64,000 bases of DNA from an uncultured Clostridium sp. (GTDB lineage Bacteria; Bacillota; Clostridia; Lachnospirales; Lachnospiraceae): assembly GCA_947644195.1 (NCBI GenBank), contig CANRZB010000004.1, positions 1 through 64,000 on the forward strand, in the 5' to 3' direction. This document shows positions 9,561 to 17,959 of this stretch, one piece after another; positions within the stretch are counted from its first letter, which is position 1, and every line of letters starts with the position of its first letter. Below the pieces are notes generated by a model that searched no databases, was not told the origin of the DNA, and was given only the letters and a program-made list of their open reading frames with translations. The translations under genes were made by a program, and so were the position numbers.

Positions 9561-9765
9561 AAAGATACCTCCTTGTAAATAGATCGCGGCAATTCCATGC
9601 CATATTTGACTGGTTACCCTGGAATTTCCATAAAACAGAACATCCCAGTCACACTCATAATCTTTATCGGACATTTTTTCCAATTTAATTAGAGATTTCC
9701 AGAAATTCTAAAAAAATATTGAGAAATTCTCTCTATTACCTAGGAAATCACTCTATATCCCAATT

Positions 9766-10950
9766 TTACATAATTTGTTCTATAATACGAAACATTTTCT
9801 GTAAAGCATGAGAATACGTGAATCCTGCCCGGATTTTCTGGCGTCCCCGCTGCGCCATGCGAATTCTTAAATCTTCCCTGCCGAGATAAAACGCTGCTTT
9901 CTCTATAAGTTCTTCCTGATCATGAAAACAGATCCATTCCTCTCCCTCCGAAAAATATTCCTCCAGTTCCGGTTGATAATTACTGATTAAGACACCTCCC
10001 GCTCCCATGATATCCAGACAGCGCAAAGGAATTCCAGACTGGATACTGCGGATGGTACAATTCAAATTCAAACCGGATGCCATAAATACCAGTGGCATCT
10101 GGTTCCGGTAATGCACGGGGCCCCTGTTGATCACATGCGGGCTTTTCCATGAACTTCCGCTATATAATACCATTGGAAACTTCTTGCCCAAACTTGACAG
10201 AATCTCCGTTCTTTCTAAATAGGAAACATTTTTTCGCAGAAATTCATCGCAAAACATCTCCCGGTAGGTAACGTCATATCCCTCATCTATGGACAAAGAG
10301 ACAACTTGCTGCAACAAGGCAATATGAGATTCCTCCAGAGACTCCTCCAACAAATCCATCCCATACAACTGCTGCTGAGCCCGGCACAGTCCATCCAGAT
10401 ATCCCTGCAATTCAGGAGGCAAATAAGAAATCTGCTGATAGTAATTGTCCTCATACAGGCTGCCGACAAAAGAAATATCGGCGGCAAAATTCTGCTGTAA
10501 TGCCTCTGTCGTCACTTGCCGCCGCATATTATCCAGACGGGCAATATTCACGGCCAAAGGTAGATGATACATCTGTGAAATCCCCCTGGCCCGAAACTTT
10601 TCCCGCTGTAGACGGTCAAACGTAAAAATCAGGTTCGTAGGCAGCGACAACGTTTTGGAATATAAGGTACTGTGCGGACAATCATACACCCACGACACAT
10701 ATAATATATCCTGTTCTGCACAGATTTTTGCGATCAACGGAAAATAATTGAGGGACAGGCAGAATGTGATCTGCTGCTCCAGTAAGATCTGGCAAAACTT
10801 CTCCTCAAACACAGGATCCTCATCATAGCTTTTCCATCGCAGGTTACAAGGGATAATTTCCGTTTCCAAATCCCATTCCTGTAAAGCATCCTGTAAGTCC
10901 GACTGCGATATGCTGCCCCAGTCATATAATAATATTCTTCTCTTTGCCAT
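9766..10950 (-). CDS. CgeB-type glycosyltransferase (paralogue of the 2573 gene)
   Basis: This ~394-residue protein has the same two-domain layout as the 2573 gene: an N-terminal DUF3880-like half (LSLNYFP, WVYDCPHS, a 'LPLAVN' junction) and a C-terminal CgeB half (GPVHYRNQMPLVF, RSIQSGIPLRCLDIMGAGG, EYFSEGEEW). The predicted role is transfer of a sugar from a nucleotide donor to a surface acceptor. I prefer ATG 10950, five bases after GAGGG; GTG 10962 overlaps the last base of the upstream stop and is an alternative. It is the last gene of a minus-strand run with the tandem GT-B protein, PseF and PseG, which suggests that it acts on the same glycan. Confidence 0.85.
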   Translation of the reverse strand: MAKRRILLYDWGSISQSDLQDALQEWDLETEIIPCNLRWKSYDEDPVFEEKFCQILLEQQITFCLSLNYFPLIAKICAEQDILYVSWVYDCPHSTLYSKTLSLPTNLIFTFDRLQREKFRARGISQMYHLPLAVNIARLDNMRRQVTTEALQQNFAADISFVGSLYEDNYYQQISYLPPELQGYLDGLCRAQQQLYGMDLLEESLEESHIALLQQVVSLSIDEGYDVTYREMFCDEFLRKNVSYLERTEILSSLGKKFPMVLYSGSSWKSPHVINRGPVHYRNQMPLVFMASGLNLNCTIRSIQSGIPLRCLDIMGAGGVLISNYQPELEEYFSEGEEWICFHDQEELIEKAAFYLGREDLRIRMAQRGRQKIRAGFTYSHALQKMFRIIEQIM

Positions 10951-10961
10951 TTGATCCCTCA

Positions 10962-13715
10962 CTATTCCTGTGGTTTGAGTTCCACCCTCTCATGCCTCGA
11001 AGCAATGTATCGTATCTGATCTGCCAGATCCCGCAGCGCTGTTTCCTTTTGGTAAGGCATCACTAACTCCCTGCAATACGCCGGCTCCGGCACAACGTAT
11101 CCCTGTCGTTCTATTCTCTGTAAAATTTCCGATAATTGCGTCAGGTTCCCGCTCTCAAAAAGATATCCGTTCCTGCCTTCTTCTAACAGCTCCGGCACAA
11201 TCCCCACCGGCGTAGAAATTACCGGAATCCCTCTCCCCCATGCTTCTACGGCAACCAGGGAAAAACTCTCATACACCGACGACAGAACCAAAGCATCCAC
11301 GCTCTCTGCATATTGCCACGGATCTTCCTGCCAGCCCATCCATTCTACCCGGTCAGCAATCTGCAGCGTTTCCGCTAACTCCGCTAACTGACTGTATTCT
11401 GGTCCTTCTCCAACGAGACACAGTGACCAAGATGTATTTTTCTGCAAGACATGAAACAAAAATGCGATGTTTTTTTCCACAGCCAGACGCCCTACATAGA
11501 GCAGGCGATAACAAAGGCTTTCTTTATTGTCATGACATACCTGTCCTGGAAAATCCACCGGATTACAAACCAGAGTTACATTAGGCATATCCCTTTCCCG
11601 CATCTGGTCAGCAATCTCCCGGCTAATCGCAAAATGTGCATCCGCAGCCAGCAACTGCTCAAAATCTCCATACCCTTTTCTGGCGTACTGTTCCACCGGA
11701 CAGTGCATCCAGGAGATGATCCTGGAGGATAAGGACAAAGTTTTTACCGCCTGCCTGGCAATCGTACACAGATAAGGCCAGCCAGCTGCCAGAATAACAT
11801 CTGGCGCATCTGTCCGTCTTTGCAAATATTGTTCATAGCAGAGAATGAATTCCTGTAGACTATGTCCGTCACGTCCCTCCAACAACGGATAAAACTCTAC
11901 TTCCTCTCCTACCCAACGATATCCCTCCCAGACCATTTGAACGACCCGAAAATGCATTTCATCGGATTCCAGGGAATCTATCATTCCCCGAATCACTTCT
12001 TCCACGCCGCCCCGTTCTGCCACTGCAATCAGCACTTCTATTGTAAGCGGACGCTCCTTGTGGCCATTCTGAATAACAGTGTTTTTAGAACCTTCCATGC
12101 CGTCCTGCCACTCCAAGCAATGGCAGCGACTGGTAAACTCCTCCAAAACCTCAGTAAAAGCGGATGCTGAATCCATCAATACAGCAGCCCTCTCCTTTGC
12201 CAGATCTGATTTCTTTTGATAATAGGAAGCATCCTGTTTCAAACGCAGTACTTCTTCCCGCATGGCAGTCTCATCCGGCACCGCAAAAGTTTCCCCGGTA
12301 TTGACATACACATCCCCGTGCGGCAGGGTTACCGGCACCACGCCTTTCACCATGGCTTCTACCACGGAACTGCCTCCGCCGTTTCTCTGTGGATTGAGAT
12401 AAACATCCATATGCTCCATCACGGCGAGAACATCACTACGAGATCCCAGTGAGACAGAATGATTTCGCAGCCCCTCATGATGTGCAAGCAGCGCATCATA
12501 ATCCATTTCACCGACAAATACCGGAAAGCAGTGTTCCAATACCAGTTCTTCTAACATACTTGCAAAAGTATCCTGAATCTCCCGTCCAATTCTGGCGCCG
12601 ATAATCACCAGGGCAAAGCAATTCTCCGGTATTCCCAATAATTCTCTGGATAAAACCTGGGTCTGCTCTTTGAGCGCAAATGTAAAGCGGCCGGATATGA
12701 CATGTTCCGGCGGCTTACCACGAAAAGCCAGAACATTCCGGTCCTGCTCCTGTAGGGATCTGCCAATCATCTGATATTGGCTGCGAGTCGTGGCTAGGCC
12801 GGAAAAAACGGTAGCAATGGTCAGCACTGGCACCATCTCACTGAGCAGATCCGTTACCAAACTGTTTCCACCTATATTAACAAGATAAGAAGGCTTTTTC
12901 TCTCGTACCAAAAAGATCAATTCCTGCGCACCAGATGCCGCCGGCATCCTGGAATCACATTGCAGGAAGGGAATCGAAATGCCACGGTATCTGATATGAT
13001 CCTGCCTGGATAGAATTTTCTTATAGTTCGTCTGCATCTTACGGTACAATAAGATATTGCCGATATCCGCTCCCTGTTCTGCGGTGTTAATTAACAAAAC
13101 CTGTTTTTTTAACTGTTTCATTAAAATATAGCAGCGGTCTAACGCTGTTTTTGTCGGGGCATGCTGTTCCGACAAAAACTGTGAGGTAGTCACGATAACA
13201 AAATCCTGCTGCCGTTCTTTTTCCGGAATCCACGCCAAAGGAAATCCTACCCCCGCTTCCTCAAAAGCAGAAATACATTCCCTGCGCAGCCCATCATACG
13301 CCCCCTCATAGATTCGCCAGCTAATCTCGACGGTTCTCTCTCCTGCCTGTACCGTATCCGTAAACAACAGTCCCTGTAGCTGCCGCAGCAGATACCAGCG
13401 ATTCCGCCATCCCAACACTGCTGATGCAGCAATTTGCCTCAGAAAGTGATCGGTCAATGTTCCATTTTTGGTATATTCCAATAATTCAAATTCCGCCAAA
13501 ACCTTTCCATATATTTCTCGGTCAAGTTCTGGCTGGGATGCGACCTGAAGCCATAACGCCGTCAGCGCATCCCGGTCTGCCCGCCTGCTTTCCACATATT
13601 GCTGTAAATGCTGTCCCAGGGAAAGAATGATTTCGGGACAATAGGACTGCACGGGATCTCCTACCCGTCCCACCTCATCCAGAATCTCTCTGGTAACATC
13701 TGATCCATCTATCAT
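10962..13715 (-). CDS. Tandem GT-B glycosyltransferase fusion (two transferase domains)
   Basis: This 917-residue protein joins two GT-B modules. The first ~150 residues are helical. The middle (roughly 190-520) has a GT-B C-lobe signature: VIIGARIG, then YLNPQRNGGGSSVVEAMVKGVVPV, the acidic/Glu sugar-nucleotide site. The C-terminal third is a typical GT4 module: an LxxxMHCPVEQ segment, LLYVGRLAVEKNI, GEGPEYSQL, VLSSVYESFSLVAVEAWGRGIPVIST. The start is ATG 13715 because it forms an ATGA overlap with the PseF stop; a longer in-frame start at 13763 would overlap PseF by 52 bases. The gene is translationally coupled to PseF and followed by a CgeB-type gene. Two modules in one chain may add two sugars in succession. 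Confidence 0.85.
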   Translation of the reverse strand: MIDGSDVTREILDEVGRVGDPVQSYCPEIILSLGQHLQQYVESRRADRDALTALWLQVASQPELDREIYGKVLAEFELLEYTKNGTLTDHFLRQIAASAVLGWRNRWYLLRQLQGLLFTDTVQAGERTVEISWRIYEGAYDGLRRECISAFEEAGVGFPLAWIPEKERQQDFVIVTTSQFLSEQHAPTKTALDRCYILMKQLKKQVLLINTAEQGADIGNILLYRKMQTNYKKILSRQDHIRYRGISIPFLQCDSRMPAASGAQELIFLVREKKPSYLVNIGGNSLVTDLLSEMVPVLTIATVFSGLATTRSQYQMIGRSLQEQDRNVLAFRGKPPEHVISGRFTFALKEQTQVLSRELLGIPENCFALVIIGARIGREIQDTFASMLEELVLEHCFPVFVGEMDYDALLAHHEGLRNHSVSLGSRSDVLAVMEHMDVYLNPQRNGGGSSVVEAMVKGVVPVTLPHGDVYVNTGETFAVPDETAMREEVLRLKQDASYYQKKSDLAKERAAVLMDSASAFTEVLEEFTSRCHCLEWQDGMEGSKNTVIQNGHKERPLTIEVLIAVAERGGVEEVIRGMIDSLESDEMHFRVVQMVWEGYRWVGEEVEFYPLLEGRDGHSLQEFILCYEQYLQRRTDAPDVILAAGWPYLCTIARQAVKTLSLSSRIISWMHCPVEQYARKGYGDFEQLLAADAHFAISREIADQMRERDMPNVTLVCNPVDFPGQVCHDNKESLCYRLLYVGRLAVEKNIAFLFHVLQKNTSWSLCLVGEGPEYSQLAELAETLQIADRVEWMGWQEDPWQYAESVDALVLSSVYESFSLVAVEAWGRGIPVISTPVGIVPELLEEGRNGYLFESGNLTQLSEILQRIERQGYVVPEPAYCRELVMPYQKETALRDLADQIRYIASRHERVELKPQE

Positions 13716-14413
13716 CTGCGTTCTTCCTTTAATAACTTGTATTTGAGTTCTGCCAGTTTCCAATCGGTTTCATTGTCGATATCCTGCACCTCAAGATCAT
13801 CCAACACCAACGGCACGATGCCCTCGGAAATCAAGCCCCGTTTTTCCTGAAAACGTAAGGTATCCCACAGGTAAAACTGTCCACTGTCATGGTATATCGT
13901 TTCCAAATCCTGCGACCGGGCTGTAAAGTTTTCTTTCCACTTCATTTCCAGAGTATCCCCTGCCATAATATAGCCACGCTGCGGCGGATATGCAAATGCC
14001 ACAACCGGCATTACCTCAATTGCCTGCTTTTCCTGAATCAGACGAAATGACTCGGCTAAACGCTCCGGGGTAACAAATGGTGCCGTCGGATAGATGCAGG
14101 CAAGATAGCGGAAGGTTCGCCCCTGTCTTTTGTACTCCTCCAACACTTCCAACAAAACCTCAGCGGTGGTCGCATAATCTCCGGCAGTTTCTTCACTTCT
14201 CATAAAAGGCACCTGTGCGCCATACTGTCTGGCAATCTCCGCAATCTCTTTGCTATCCGTGGAAACCATCACTTCGTCAAATATCTGAGATTGAAGAGCT
14301 GCCTCAATGGAATACGCTATGATGGGCTTGCCACAAAAATCTTTCGTATTTTTTCCCGGTATGCGTTTACTGCCTCCCCTTGCTGTAATCACAGCAACAA
14401 TATTTTCACTCAT
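13712..14413 (-). CDS. pseF: Pseudaminic-acid-type CMP-sugar synthetase (PseF)
   Basis: A 233-residue cytidylyltransferase that activates a nonulosonic acid with CTP in the cytoplasm. The N-terminal signature ARGGSKRIPGKN is the nucleotide-binding loop of CMP-sialate synthetases. The following pattern FCGKPIIAYSIEAAL, VSTDSKEIAEIARQYGA, PFMR and the later YHDSGQFYLW are those of PseF rather than NeuA. Length matches the family. The neighbouring PseG supports the pseudaminic pathway. PseB, PseC, PseH and PseI are not in this window, so the rest of the pathway must lie elsewhere if it is complete. No flagellar gene is visible nearby. Confidence 0.9.
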   Translation of the reverse strand: MSENIVAVITARGGSKRIPGKNTKDFCGKPIIAYSIEAALQSQIFDEVMVSTDSKEIAEIARQYGAQVPFMRSEETAGDYATTAEVLLEVLEEYKRQGRTFRYLACIYPTAPFVTPERLAESFRLIQEKQAIEVMPVVAFAYPPQRGYIMAGDTLEMKWKENFTARSQDLETIYHDSGQFYLWDTLRFQEKRGLISEGIVPLVLDDLEVQDIDNETDWKLAELKYKLLKEERR

Positions 14414-14518
14414 CGGAACCCCCTTTTCTGCACTGTCTTTTTATTCTGCCGCATTGTGTCAGGCAGTGCAAAAACACAATGCAGTGATCTTTTTCTACCA
14501 CGTCGGTACTGTAAATTA

Positions 14519-15589
14519 TCATACTAATTTCTGACATAACAAGTCGGCAATTCTACAAACCCCTTTCCCATCCACCAACCGTTTCATCCGCTCTTGATAT
14601 CGCACCGTTTCCTCTGGATGCTTCCGGTATTCGGACAGATGTGCACAAATTTCTTCAGACAGATCTCCCTCCCTGGCATCTCCGGCGTAACGCATCATCT
14701 GTTGTCTGGCTAACATCTGAACAGCAGGAATCTGGTTGTCGGCAAAGGTAAAACAAACCGTCGGAACCCCACAGGCACACAATTCATATAACGTAGTCCC
14801 TCCTGCAGACACTGCATAATCACACTGACACATCAATTCTGCCATGTGACTGACTCCAAAATAAAGTTTCACCTCTGCAATCCTCTCCTGCAGTGCTCGT
14901 TCTGCCAGTTGTTCCAGATCAGAAGCGGTTTCATTCATGCTCCCAACAATCACGTGGAAACAATATTTCCCCGGAAATTTCTCTGCCAGACAATATTTCA
15001 AAAGTAGGTCCGTGACATGATAAGGGTCCGTCCCTCCCGTAGTAATCAGAATATGCTCCTGTTCCCCGATCCTTTGCCGCTCTGCCCATTCTTTCCACAG
15101 TTTCTTGAGATGGGCCGGCTGAAATTCCTCACGCAGTGGAATATAGTCGGTTCCTGCAAGAACAGAGATCCCTTTCGCTTGATATCGCTGAATATAATTT
15201 GTCTGATCCTGAATTACTCCATAATGTAACACTGCCGCAACTGGAAATTCATTTTCCCCGAAGTCATCCAAATACAGCACCGGACAAACCGCATTTAATT
15301 TTTGCAGATACCGGGAAGTAGCCTGATAGGTATCTACAACCAGCCATTCACAGGGATGATGTTGAAGAAACTCCTGTATCCAATCTATTTCCTGCTCCAG
15401 GCTGTCCCAGGCACTGTGTAATATTTGATACGAGAATCCTCTCTGTGTGATACGCTGTGTCTCTTTCTCCTCTGCCAGCAGAAACAGGCATGTCTTCCCC
15501 CTTCTCCTGCACTCCGCTGCTATCGCAAGGCAACGCATTAAATGACCGGTAGCAATCTGTTCATTGGCATCCACACGAAAAATGATCAT
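14519..15589 (-). CDS. pseG: UDP-2,4-diacetamido-2,4,6-trideoxy-beta-L-altropyranose hydrolase (PseG)
   Basis: A 356-residue GT-B-fold hydrolase that removes UDP from the 2,4-diacetamido sugar made by PseB/PseC/PseH, giving the substrate of the Pse synthase. The family motif around the general base is seen at the start: RVDANEQIATGHLMRCL (usually IGxGHxxRC). The C-terminal UDP-binding lobe has ITTGGTDP and the DYAVSAGGTTLYELCACGVP segment. A 106-base gap to PseF contains a 9-bp inverted repeat (14451-14459 with 14474-14482) without a T-run. It lies 85 bases downstream of recU, in the same direction. Confidence 0.9.
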   Translation of the reverse strand: MIIFRVDANEQIATGHLMRCLAIAAECRRRGKTCLFLLAEEKETQRITQRGFSYQILHSAWDSLEQEIDWIQEFLQHHPCEWLVVDTYQATSRYLQKLNAVCPVLYLDDFGENEFPVAAVLHYGVIQDQTNYIQRYQAKGISVLAGTDYIPLREEFQPAHLKKLWKEWAERQRIGEQEHILITTGGTDPYHVTDLLLKYCLAEKFPGKYCFHVIVGSMNETASDLEQLAERALQERIAEVKLYFGVSHMAELMCQCDYAVSAGGTTLYELCACGVPTVCFTFADNQIPAVQMLARQQMMRYAGDAREGDLSEEICAHLSEYRKHPEETVRYQERMKRLVDGKGVCRIADLLCQKLV

Positions 15590-15673
15590 TGTCGTCTCCC
15601 ATCTGCCGCTCGTCCCAGCGACTTATCTTCTGATAATGCAAAATTAAATCAATGACAGGATACCATCCCTTCC

Positions 15674-16219
15674 TTAAATCGTTTCTTCTTCCCGCTCTGC
15701 CAGATCATGGTTGAGCTGCTCCAGATAATGAATAAACACCTGGTTCGTCATTTTGATCTGATAACTCTGATCCAGTTCATTTCGCAGGAAACTCTTACGA
15801 CCACCCTGCAAGGACCGATCCCAGAATCTCTTGATATCACGAAAAGGAACATAATAATAGATATCTACGTTCCTAAAGTAAACGATCAGAAAAGATACTC
15901 CCTGCTGCCGTTCAAATTCTTCCATGTATTCCATCTGGTGTTCATGGATATTTTGCAGCGTGAATCGCTCCGTCGCACACTCTTTGGCATCAAAACAGAT
16001 CGGTATCCCCTGTACTGTCCCAATATAATCTACTGTACTTTTCTGCTCAAAATAGGCCAATGTGATATGTCGATTCTGCTTATCAATTTCAATCGGTGTA
16101 ATCGGCGTTGGAATCTTCTGTACCAATGCCAAATGATCTCTGCGGTAACGGTCATTAGTAAAATTGACCGCTTCCTCCAGCATTGATCCCCGAAGTCCTC
16201 TGGAATTCCATGATGGCAT
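15674..16219 (-). CDS. recU: Holliday junction resolvase RecU
   Basis: A 181-residue RecU homologue, the Bacillota resolvase that cleaves four-way junctions and works with RuvAB and RecA. Recognised by the N-terminal RG-x-x-LE element (GLRGSMLEEAVNFTN), KIPTPI, AYFEQKSTVDYIG, the catalytic FDAKE motif, RFTLQNIHEHQ, and the later FWDR and GRKS segments. These positions match the PD-(D/E)XK-like active site of RecU (D of TVDY, D and K of FDAKE). Length is a little below the Bacillus enzyme. It sits downstream of an RluA-type synthase gene with a 22-base gap. Confidence 0.92.
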   Translation of the reverse strand: MPSWNSRGLRGSMLEEAVNFTNDRYRRDHLALVQKIPTPITPIEIDKQNRHITLAYFEQKSTVDYIGTVQGIPICFDAKECATERFTLQNIHEHQMEYMEEFERQQGVSFLIVYFRNVDIYYYVPFRDIKRFWDRSLQGGRKSFLRNELDQSYQIKMTNQVFIHYLEQLNHDLAEREEETI

Positions 16220-16240
16220 ACTATTGTACCTCTCTGTAAT

Positions 16241-17311
16241 CTAATCTGTCCTCTTCCTGCTGCTATCGTCCTGCATCCCTATTCCATGCAAGATCCGCTG
16301 AAATTGCTGCGGCACAGGAGCCGTAAAATGCCTTCCCCAATATTTTCGTGGCAGTCCTGACGCCTGTTCCGGCATATACAATTCCCAGGCATGCAAGAGC
16401 TGGCAGGAGAGATGGTAGTTTTTGGCAAACACTTGGTTGACTGTCTGACTCCCATATTTGGCATCACCAATCAAAGGATGGCCGATACTGGCCAGATGCG
16501 CCCGGATCTGATGTGATTTTCCGGTAATCAGATGTACCCGCAGCAAAGTATAGGCGCTGTCCTCCCATCTCCCATACTGCAATGGCTCATACTCTGTTAA
16601 AATCCGGTCTGCACCAGCCCTTGGTTGATCCACAATCTGAACGATATTTTTTTCTGAATCCTTCACCAGATAGCCGGTAATCCGTTGGGGAGCAGATAGT
16701 TTTCCCTGCACAATACAAAGATAATACTTCTGTAACGTGCGTTCCCGAAACAATTCATTCATCCACTGCAACCCCCGTACTGACTTCCCAGCGGCAAGTA
16801 ACCCTGTCGTATTACGGTCCAGTCGATTACAGATTCCCGGACGAAACGTGTCCTCGGAAAGCGTTTGCCTGTCCAAATAATCAGAAATATACTCCACCAT
16901 AGAGATATCCTGCTTGTGCGCCTTTTGAGAGAGAACCCCCTGCGGTTTGTTGACCAGTAGAATATCTTCATCCTCATATAGGACTTCCAGTGTAAACTGC
17001 CGCATACCACCTGTCCGGGAAGCGGAATGGCCCACCATCCCGACAGATCCTCCCTGCCGTTCTCCACACGAAAGATTCGAAGGGTTTTCCTGCTCCCGAA
17101 ATCCTGCAATCGTATCGTCTGCCAAAAACAGGGTAATCTGGTCTCCGGATTCCAGTCGTTCTCCCCCTTCCGCTTTCTTCCCATTCAATTTTATATTCTT
17201 TTTGCGAAGCATTTTGTAAATAAAACTGCCTGGTGCCTGATTCAAATATTTGCGAAGATAACGATCCAGGCGTTGTCCTGCTTCCCTCTCCGTAATCGAC
17301 AATTTTTGCAT
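16241..17311 (-). CDS. RluA-family pseudouridine synthase with S4 domain
   Basis: This 356-residue protein has an N-terminal S4 RNA-binding domain (RLDRYLRKYL, then KNIKLNGKKAEG...L.SGD), a variable linker of ~55 residues, and a catalytic RluA domain. The catalytic aspartate is in CNRLDRNTTGLL. The NKPQGVLSQK, LQKYYLCIVQG and TGKSHQIRAHLASIGHPLIGDAKYG motifs are all present. RluA-family enzymes convert uridine to pseudouridine in 23S rRNA or tRNA; the exact site cannot be inferred. The linker between S4 and the catalytic domain is longer than usual. It is in the run from the RsmF-like gene to recU. Confidence 0.9.
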   Translation of the reverse strand: MQKLSITEREAGQRLDRYLRKYLNQAPGSFIYKMLRKKNIKLNGKKAEGGERLESGDQITLFLADDTIAGFREQENPSNLSCGERQGGSVGMVGHSASRTGGMRQFTLEVLYEDEDILLVNKPQGVLSQKAHKQDISMVEYISDYLDRQTLSEDTFRPGICNRLDRNTTGLLAAGKSVRGLQWMNELFRERTLQKYYLCIVQGKLSAPQRITGYLVKDSEKNIVQIVDQPRAGADRILTEYEPLQYGRWEDSAYTLLRVHLITGKSHQIRAHLASIGHPLIGDAKYGSQTVNQVFAKNYHLSCQLLHAWELYMPEQASGLPRKYWGRHFTAPVPQQFQRILHGIGMQDDSSRKRTD

Positions 17312-17338
17312 GTGGCTCTCTCTTTCTAGTATAACTGA

Positions 17339-17959
17339 TTAAACAATGATAGAAAGGAGATAAGACCGAACCCGATCTTCCTCTTCCAGATCAATTTCTA
17401 CTGGTAGAACATTCCGTAATTCCTGGTAAAACAATTTTTCACTACTGACAATCTTTACTTTATACTCACTGCCCCAGTTATGAACCCCTTTACTTAAATA
17501 AGCACGAACCTCAGATAACTGCTGTTTCCCTTCTCCCAACACACCAATGACCTGATTTTGTCCAACCGCAAGAAAATCCAAATGCATGACATGTTCGGAA
17601 GAAGTAATGACCAAATCTGTCATCAGCTCCATTCCCTCTGGCAAATGATCCGTTGCTTTCTGATAGGACTCCCGCGATACCGAATGATAGGGAAAAAGCA
17701 CAATCAACGCAACAAACTGTTTCGCAATCGGTAGCGCAAACAAAACTGAAATCACAGTAAATACATTCCGATTCGACATTTTATTTAATAACAGCCCGGA
17801 TAGATAGATTGCCACCGCCATTCCAATCAACAAAACAAGCCAGAAGATGACTCGTTTTTTTCGTCTGCTCAGATAACCAAATTCCCCTTTTTTCGCTTTC
17901 AATGCCATTCCTCCGATCTCATCTGTCAATAGGTATCTCCGTTCTATACCATTCTCCAT
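17339..17959 (-). CDS. Small membrane protein of unknown function
   Basis: A 206-residue protein that I do not recognise. Two hydrophobic segments near residues 37-57 and 66-90 should span the membrane, leaving a soluble C-terminal domain of ~110 residues with alternating strands and helices. The ATG at 17959 overlaps the end of the RsmF-like gene by 16 bases, so translation is probably coupled. An in-frame ATG at 17908 lies just behind GGAGG, but with only one base of spacing. Its position between rRNA-modifying genes is probably incidental. Confidence 0.75.
   Translation of the reverse strand: MENGIERRYLLTDEIGGMALKAKKGEFGYLSRRKKRVIFWLVLLIGMAVAIYLSGLLLNKMSNRNVFTVISVLFALPIAKQFVALIVLFPYHSVSRESYQKATDHLPEGMELMTDLVITSSEHVMHLDFLAVGQNQVIGVLGEGKQQLSEVRAYLSKGVHNWGSEYKVKIVSSEKLFYQELRNVLPVEIDLEEEDRVRSYLLSIIV

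Noticed and set aside
8214..9683. Longer start at 9683 for the secreted protein
   Set aside because: The longer N-terminus would precede the signal peptide and has no ribosome binding site; ATG 9560 has a perfect AAGGAGG.
14451..14482. 9-bp inverted repeat between pseF and pseG as a terminator
   Set aside because: No T-run follows on the minus strand; left as an unassigned inverted repeat.
15707..16186. 159-residue plus-strand frame opposite recU
   Set aside because: recU on the minus strand has full family motifs; the opposite frame has none and no ribosome binding site.
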